From positions 1 through 64,000 of the forward strand of contig NZ_WIVE01000010.1 of NCBI RefSeq assembly GCF_009601025.1: DNA of 64,000 nucleotides. The letters run 5' to 3'. Every line of letters starts with the position of its first letter. Within the stretch, counting starts at the first letter, position 1. Under the pieces are notes generated by a model. It was not told the origin of the DNA and made no database searches. It saw nothing but the letters and a program-made list of their open reading frames with translations. Source of the DNA: Roseospira navarrensis (lineage in GTDB: Bacteria; Pseudomonadota; Alphaproteobacteria; Rhodospirillales; Rhodospirillaceae). Both the position numbers and the translations under genes were made by a program. This document shows, in pieces, positions 59,654 through 64,000 of the stretch.

Positions 59654-61192
59654 TCACTGCCCCTGCTTGACCAGGATGATGTCGGTGCGGCGGTTGGCCT
59701 CGCGGCCCGCCGCGGTGGCGTTGTCGGCGATGGGTTCGGTGGCGGCCTTGCCCTCGACGGTCAGGCGCGACGGATCGTCCAGATACGGTTCGATCTTGGC
59801 CCGCACGGCCTCGGCCCGGGCCAGCGACAGATCGAAGTTGGAGGGGAACCGCACCGTCCGGATGGGAATGGAGTCGGTGTGCCCCTGGATCACCACCGTG
59901 CCCTGTTCATCGTTCAGGGCCTCGCCGACGCGCTGGATCACCGCGGTGAAACGGTCGCTGACGGTATCCGAGCCGGACTCGAACATGCCGCGCGCCCGCA
60001 GCCGGACGGTGATGGCCTGCGGGTCGTCCAGCACGGTCACCAGACCCTCGTCGATCTCGGGTTCCAGGAAGCCGGAGACGCGCTCGCCCTGGGTCACCAC
60101 GTCTTCCGGCGGCGGCGGCGGGGGCGGCGGCGGCGGGGCCTCGTACTCGATCACGATGGCCCCCCGGGGCGGCAGCCCGGCATAGGACGCATACAACTCG
60201 TCACTGTCCGCGTTCAACCACCAGGCGAATCCGATGAACATCAGCACCAGCAGCGCGGCCGTGGCGCTGGCGATCACCCACACGGGGATGAGCGACGAAA
60301 TGGGGCGGTAGCCCGCATCCTCGCCCTTCCAGTGCGGGGACAGTTCTTCCGGCACCTCGCCCCGGATGTCCGCCAACAGGCGGTACAGGCCGTCGCGGGT
60401 GCGCCGGTGCTCGCTGCGGCCCCGGTCGAGCACGCGCATCTTGCCCTCGAACCCGAGCGAGAGGCACAGGTAGAACAGTTCCAGCACCCGCCCGTTGCGG
60501 CCCGGGTTCTCGGTGATGCGCTTGAGCAGGTTGTAGAACCGCTCGCCGCCGTAGGCCTCGTTGTGGAGGCACACGGTCATGCCTTCGCGCGACCAGATGG
60601 AGCCCGACCCCCACGGCGTGTTCAGCACCACGTCGTCCATGGTCGCCGCCAGGGCGTAGCTTGCCGTGCGGTGCTGGTCCTCCGGCAGGTCGGTCTTCTT
60701 GAGACGCCGATTGAAGCCCGCGAACTCGTCCAGAACCCGGTCGCGCAGGGCATCCGGATCCCGGTGGGTGCCGCCCAGGCGCAGGCGGGCGATCAGGCTG
60801 AGCAGCGGCGCGGCGGCGGCCACGACCGGATTGTGGCGCGAGCGTTCGGCCAGGGTGGCGGAAATGTCGCCGACGCCGCCCCCGCCCACATCCGGCGCCT
60901 CGCGCCGGCCCCCCGATCCGCCCCGAGGGGCCGACGGCGCCGGGCGCTCGCGCTCCGACGAGCCGGAGGACGGCACATAGGTGGCCTCGCCGTCGTCGAA
61001 CGGCGAGGGGCCGCCTCCTCCGCCGCCTCCGCCGCCTCCGCCGCTCGCGCCCCCGCGCTGGGGCCGCGCGGTCGGCGGCTGCGTGGTGCCGCGATTGCCG
61101 CCCCCGCCGCGCCGGCCCGGGGTCGGCCGGATCACCGTGCGGTCGATGTCGCCCGGTTCGCTGAACGGATCGAGGTTGTCGTCATCGGCCAT
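59654..61192 (-). CDS. tssL: type VI secretion system protein TssL with C-terminal OmpA/MotB domain
   Basis: A 512-aa extended TssL. A disordered N-terminus with a Gly run (about 50-63) leads to the DotU domain (about 110-300: AATMDDVVLNTPWGSGSIWS, LELFYLCLSLGFEGKMRV), one membrane helix (VWVIASATAALLVLMFIGFAWWL at about 307-330), a ten-residue Pro run, then an OmpA-like peptidoglycan-binding domain (about 390-512: GHTDSIPI, LSLARAEAVRAKIEP, NRRTDII). The fused domain anchors the membrane complex to the cell wall, a role met by a separate TagL in other systems. Confidence 0.95.
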   Translation of the reverse strand: MADDDNLDPFSEPGDIDRTVIRPTPGRRGGGGNRGTTQPPTARPQRGGASGGGGGGGGGGGPSPFDDGEATYVPSSGSSERERPAPSAPRGGSGGRREAPDVGGGGVGDISATLAERSRHNPVVAAAAPLLSLIARLRLGGTHRDPDALRDRVLDEFAGFNRRLKKTDLPEDQHRTASYALAATMDDVVLNTPWGSGSIWSREGMTVCLHNEAYGGERFYNLLKRITENPGRNGRVLELFYLCLSLGFEGKMRVLDRGRSEHRRTRDGLYRLLADIRGEVPEELSPHWKGEDAGYRPISSLIPVWVIASATAALLVLMFIGFAWWLNADSDELYASYAGLPPRGAIVIEYEAPPPPPPPPPPEDVVTQGERVSGFLEPEIDEGLVTVLDDPQAITVRLRARGMFESGSDTVSDRFTAVIQRVGEALNDEQGTVVIQGHTDSIPIRTVRFPSNFDLSLARAEAVRAKIEPYLDDPSRLTVEGKAATEPIADNATAAGREANRRTDIILVKQGQ

Positions 61193-61237
61193 CGCTGTCC
61201 GTCCCTCCCCTGTGCCCGCCGGATCGGGGCCCGCCTG

Positions 61238-62572
61238 TTACTGCCGGATCGCCCAGAGTTCCATGTCCACGTTCGGGAAGTCACCGCCGATGTGGATGCC
61301 CATGCCGCCCGAGTTGGAGAGCCGGCGCCAGAAGTCACCGCTCTTGTCCAGTTCGAAGTAGACGTAGTCGGCATGGTAGGGAATCTGGCGCGGGGCCACG
61401 GCCAGCGGGCGCGCGTCGATGCCGGGCAGCGCCGAGTTGACGAGTTGGCGGATGTCCTCCACCGGGCCGATCTTGACCTGATGGGGGAAGTGTCGGCGCA
61501 GCACCTCGGTGGAGACCTCGGCCCGCACGGCGAGCACGAAGACCGCCTGATGGAGAAGGCTGCGGTCGGTGATCGACCACACCAGCACCCCGGACTTGGT
61601 GGTCCGCAGTTCCAGTTGGGTCGCGGTCTGTTCCAGCACCGCGCTCAGCGACATGCGCAGGTCGGCGATCACGGGCGTGAAGGAGCCCTGAAGGTCGTCG
61701 TGCTGGTACGGCGGGAAGCGCGCCGGCCGCCGGGATTCGGCGGCGAACGTGGACAACTCGCCGGCCATCTCCAGGCACAGGGCGTAAAACCGCTCGGGAT
61801 GGACATCGCCGCCCGTGGACCAGTGCGCCAGCAGGGGTTCATAGCGGTTGGTGGCCTGCAACAGCAGGAAGTCCGCGATCTCCGCGACCCCCTTGGTGCC
61901 CGACTGTCCCAGGCGCGCCGCCAGGGCCTCGCCCCGGTGATGCAGCAGGCCCTGCAGCTCGGTCAGGAACCCGAACAGCGGCCGGGCGGCGCGGCAGACC
62001 AGCGTCGGGGGGATGTAGGCCGGGTCCAGGCGAATGCGGCCGTTGGCATCCACCTCGACGATGCGGGCCAGGCCGAGGCTGGCATACCCGGCGCGGTCCT
62101 CGCCCTCCAGCTTGTACCGCAGGCGCTGGCGGGCCACCTGGACGTCGGCGGTGACATCGGACCCGGCGATGGTGTCCAGCGCCTCGTAGTCCGCCGCCAT
62201 GTAGCGCGCGGTCGCCTCCCCCCGGCTGTCCATCGCCACCTCGGACAGGCCGGGACGGCGCAGCGGCAGGGTCAGGAACACCTCGGCGCCGCGCGCCCCC
62301 TCGGTCAGTTCCAGGGGCGGCGGCGCGTCCGCCTCGTCCGGGATGGCGAACGGCGTGCCGTCGGGCAGGACCCCCCGGCACTCGGTCACCGCGAACTTGC
62401 CCGTCTCCAGAAGCTCCGCGTCCACGGACAGCGCGCTGATGCCCCACGGATGGGGCGTCATGTCCATGGTGCGGTCGTGGATCAGGCTTTCGATCGCTCG
62501 GTCGGCCTGCTGGAAATGCTGCGCCCGCAGGAACATGCCCTCGGACCAGACGACCCTGTTACGCCATCCCAT
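61238..62572 (-). CDS. tssK: type VI secretion system baseplate subunit TssK
   Basis: A 444-aa protein starting MGWRNRVVWSEGMFLRAQHFQQADRA, the TssK signature (first 20 or so residues shown by the key words WSEGMFLRAQHFQQ). The end PYHADYVYFELDKSGDFWRRL and GGMGIHIGGDFP is the conserved C-terminal domain that contacts the TssL-TssM complex. It connects baseplate to membrane complex. It lies 34 bp after tssJ and 45 bp before tssL. Confidence 0.95.
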   Translation of the reverse strand: MGWRNRVVWSEGMFLRAQHFQQADRAIESLIHDRTMDMTPHPWGISALSVDAELLETGKFAVTECRGVLPDGTPFAIPDEADAPPPLELTEGARGAEVFLTLPLRRPGLSEVAMDSRGEATARYMAADYEALDTIAGSDVTADVQVARQRLRYKLEGEDRAGYASLGLARIVEVDANGRIRLDPAYIPPTLVCRAARPLFGFLTELQGLLHHRGEALAARLGQSGTKGVAEIADFLLLQATNRYEPLLAHWSTGGDVHPERFYALCLEMAGELSTFAAESRRPARFPPYQHDDLQGSFTPVIADLRMSLSAVLEQTATQLELRTTKSGVLVWSITDRSLLHQAVFVLAVRAEVSTEVLRRHFPHQVKIGPVEDIRQLVNSALPGIDARPLAVAPRQIPYHADYVYFELDKSGDFWRRLSNSGGMGIHIGGDFPNVDMELWAIRQ

Positions 62573-62606
62573 GCCTGAACCCCATCCTGCGCCCCCCTGC
62601 TGCTCC

Positions 62607-63137
62607 CTACCGCGCCGCCATGGCCGGAGCCGGCCCGGGCGCGGCCGCCGACGGGCCCTGCAGGCCCATGGTCACGCCATTGGCGCCCAGCATCACGTTG
62701 AAGCCTGTGGTCTGGTTGGGCGGAAAGCCCCCGACCGCGCGCCAGTTGACGCCGTCCAGCGATCGGTAGGCGGTCACCACCCCCACATGAGTCACGCCGG
62801 GGTCCGGGGACTTCATCACGGTCTGCTGCTGCATCGGGCGGAGGGTCACCACCTCGTGCTGCGCCAGTTCCGGCCCCAGGGCGGCCGACGGCTGCCCGGT
62901 CAGCGCGAAAAAGTCGGCGTTCTGGAAGTCCTGCGACCCCCGCAGCCAGTACACATGGATCTGGGCCGGAGACGCCCGCCCCGACGGATCGGGATTGATG
63001 CCGCCATCCGCCATGAGGGTCAGTTGAACCTGGGTCGGCGGCGGCGGGGGCGGCGGCGCGCAGGCGGCGATCCCTGCGACAAGACCGGCGGCCAGGGCGG
63101 CCGTGACGGCGCGGCGGGTGCAAGCGGGAACGGTCAT
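62607..63137 (-). CDS. tssJ: type VI secretion system lipoprotein TssJ
   Basis: A 176-aa outer-membrane lipoprotein. The signal sequence VTAALAAGLVAGIAAC has the lipidated Cys at residue 26. An eight-Pro run follows directly, then the transthyretin-like fold with VQLTLMADGGINPDPSGRAS and IHVYWLRGS. It binds the periplasmic end of TssM. The C-terminal 20 residues are Ala/Pro-rich and atypical. The position before tssK and after the tagH fragment fits a canonical T6SS cluster. Confidence 0.92.
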   Translation of the reverse strand: MTVPACTRRAVTAALAAGLVAGIAACAPPPPPPPTQVQLTLMADGGINPDPSGRASPAQIHVYWLRGSQDFQNADFFALTGQPSAALGPELAQHEVVTLRPMQQQTVMKSPDPGVTHVGVVTAYRSLDGVNWRAVGGFPPNQTTGFNVMLGANGVTMGLQGPSAAAPGPAPAMAAR

Positions 63138-63209
63138 GGCATGTCTCCAACCCAGTGGCGCGGTCGTTCTTGCGACCCCGGGAAACTGTACACGAACACC
63201 CCAGCGGGG

Positions 63210-64000
63210 CTACAGGTCTTTCACCAGCTTTTCGTAGGCCTTCCGGAACTCACGGTTGAACCGGCTGTCGAAGTCCTCGGCCGCTTCGTCCGCAAGCTCC
63301 CTGTAGTGACTTTCGTACAGCTCCCACAACTTTGCCTTGCGACCGCCGGACAGCAGGCCGCCGAGTCCACCCTGGCGCCCCTCCAGCCGGCTTTCCAGCG
63401 CGGCCGGATCGAACGCGGACAAGACCGCCCGGATGGCGGCGCTGGAGCCGGCCATGGTGGCGATCTCGTGGCCGCGCAGGTCCCGGAACGCCTCCTGAGC
63501 GGCGGCCTTGCCGTCCATGTAGGCGCCGGCGGGCGGGGCCAGCAGGCGCTCCAACGCCTCCTGCGCATTGACAGAGAACTTGAGCGCGTTGTTGCCCTTG
63601 GCGCGGATCATGGTCTGCTCGGCCCGCATCTCGCTCTTGAGCGTGGCCCGGGCCGCCAGCAGGTCGCGCACGCCGTCGGTCATCACGGCCAGCAGCGCGC
63701 CGGCGGTTTCGAACAGGGCCTCGGGGGACTGACCGTGTGGCAGCGCGGGAAGATCGGCGCCGCGCAAAAAGGCATCCACGAGGGCCTGGGCGCCGGCCGT
63801 GTCCACCGCCCCGGTGGCGGCGGACGCCGGGGCCGGCGGCTTCGGGGGGCTTTGCGGGGCGGTGGGGCGCGGCCCGGTGGGGGGCGGCGTGCCGGCCGCC
63901 TCCCCGGGGGGCGGCGTGGGCGGACTCGGCCGCAAGCCGCCGAACGGGCCGGCGGCCGTCCCCGGGTCGTCGCCATCGGCGAAGGGATCAGCGCCCGATG
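63210..64000 (-). CDS. tagH: type VI secretion FHA-domain protein TagH, C-terminal part (partial)
   Basis: The open frame runs off the right edge of the window, so the start and the N-terminal FHA domain lie outside. The visible 263 residues begin with a linker (SGADPFADGDDPGTAAGPFG, then Pro-rich) and contain the conserved C-terminal TagH/VasC domain: LLAVMTDGVRDLLAARATLK, NNALKFSVNAQEALERLL and AAQEAFRDLRGHEIATM, ending YRELADEAAEDFDSRFNREF. FHA proteins take part in threonine-phosphorylation control of T6SS assembly. The in-frame TTG at 63935 is not a credible start. Confidence 0.9.
   Translation of the reverse strand, partial: SGADPFADGDDPGTAAGPFGGLRPSPPTPPPGEAAGTPPPTGPRPTAPQSPPKPPAPASAATGAVDTAGAQALVDAFLRGADLPALPHGQSPEALFETAGALLAVMTDGVRDLLAARATLKSEMRAEQTMIRAKGNNALKFSVNAQEALERLLAPPAGAYMDGKAAAQEAFRDLRGHEIATMAGSSAAIRAVLSAFDPAALESRLEGRQGGLGGLLSGGRKAKLWELYESHYRELADEAAEDFDSRFNREFRKAYEKLVKDL

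Overview
The window is uniformly GC-rich (roughly two-thirds G+C) and gene-dense. It has the codon usage and gene content of an alphaproteobacterium, and most genes read like Rhodospirillales homologues. This assignment rests on the look of the proteins (ClpS/ClpA, the leucine-catabolic cluster, Bax-inhibitor-like YccA, DUF3422, DUF4169, a MethyTransf_Reg pair); no database search was possible. It looks chromosomal: it has housekeeping genes and one tRNA-Gln, and no phage, plasmid or complete IS genes.

Layout. 1-2.5 kb: a hairpin-rich repeat, then an HTD2-like hydratase and a class III CoA transferase (possible mesaconyl-CoA pair). 2.5-6.5 kb: a cyclic-nucleotide-binding protein and clpS-clpA. 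6.9-8.4 kb: an Hpt protein and a response regulator separated by an inserted repeat element. 8.4-18.1 kb: a long minus-strand leucine/isovalerate operon (isovaleryl-CoA dehydrogenase, a nucleotidyltransferase-like protein that has lost its catalytic motif, thiolase, SDR, HCCA-isomerase-like protein, methylcrotonyl-CoA carboxylase beta, methylglutaconyl-CoA hydratase, methylcrotonyl-CoA carboxylase alpha, and a small helical protein). A recognisable promoter precedes it, back to back with a promoter for an unknown 468-aa protein. 19.8-27.8 kb: MgtE, a HisN-type phosphatase, a dehydratase/aldolase pair resembling the beta-hydroxyaspartate enzymes, a DapC-like aminotransferase, small proteins and Dps. 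27.8-35.7 kb: a repeat-rich intergenic stretch, a DMT transporter, two coupled unknown coiled-coil genes, a YccA homologue, a type Vd patatin autotransporter, a small metalloprotease and PhhB. 36-45 kb: a PEPCK-like DUF4914 protein, tRNA-Gln, a possible 27-aa membrane peptide, carbonic anhydrase, DUF3422, trpF-pyrF, an ABC-2 transporter and a fasciclin protein. 45-51.6 kb: a CPA2 antiporter, a secreted EndoU-like protein and two exopolysaccharide genes. 52-64 kb: a type VI secretion operon (tagH fragment, tssJ, tssK, tssL-OmpA, tssM, tagF) that runs by overlaps into two tandem SAM methyltransferases.

A dispersed family of modular, hairpin-forming, non-coding repeats occurs in at least nine intergenic sites. 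All share a core that begins GATCCTTC and ends CAGGATGACA, or its reverse. Four copies are bounded by terminal inverted repeats resembling GACGGGCTCAGGTTAAC. One of these is flanked by a perfect 14-bp direct repeat and another carries a nested hairpin element, which suggests MITE-like mobility. The features most worth follow-up are these repeats, the T6SS-coupled methyltransferases, the degenerate nucleotidyltransferase and HEPN-like protein in the leucine operon, the predicted secreted EndoU-like protein and the tiny membrane ORF beside tRNA-Gln.
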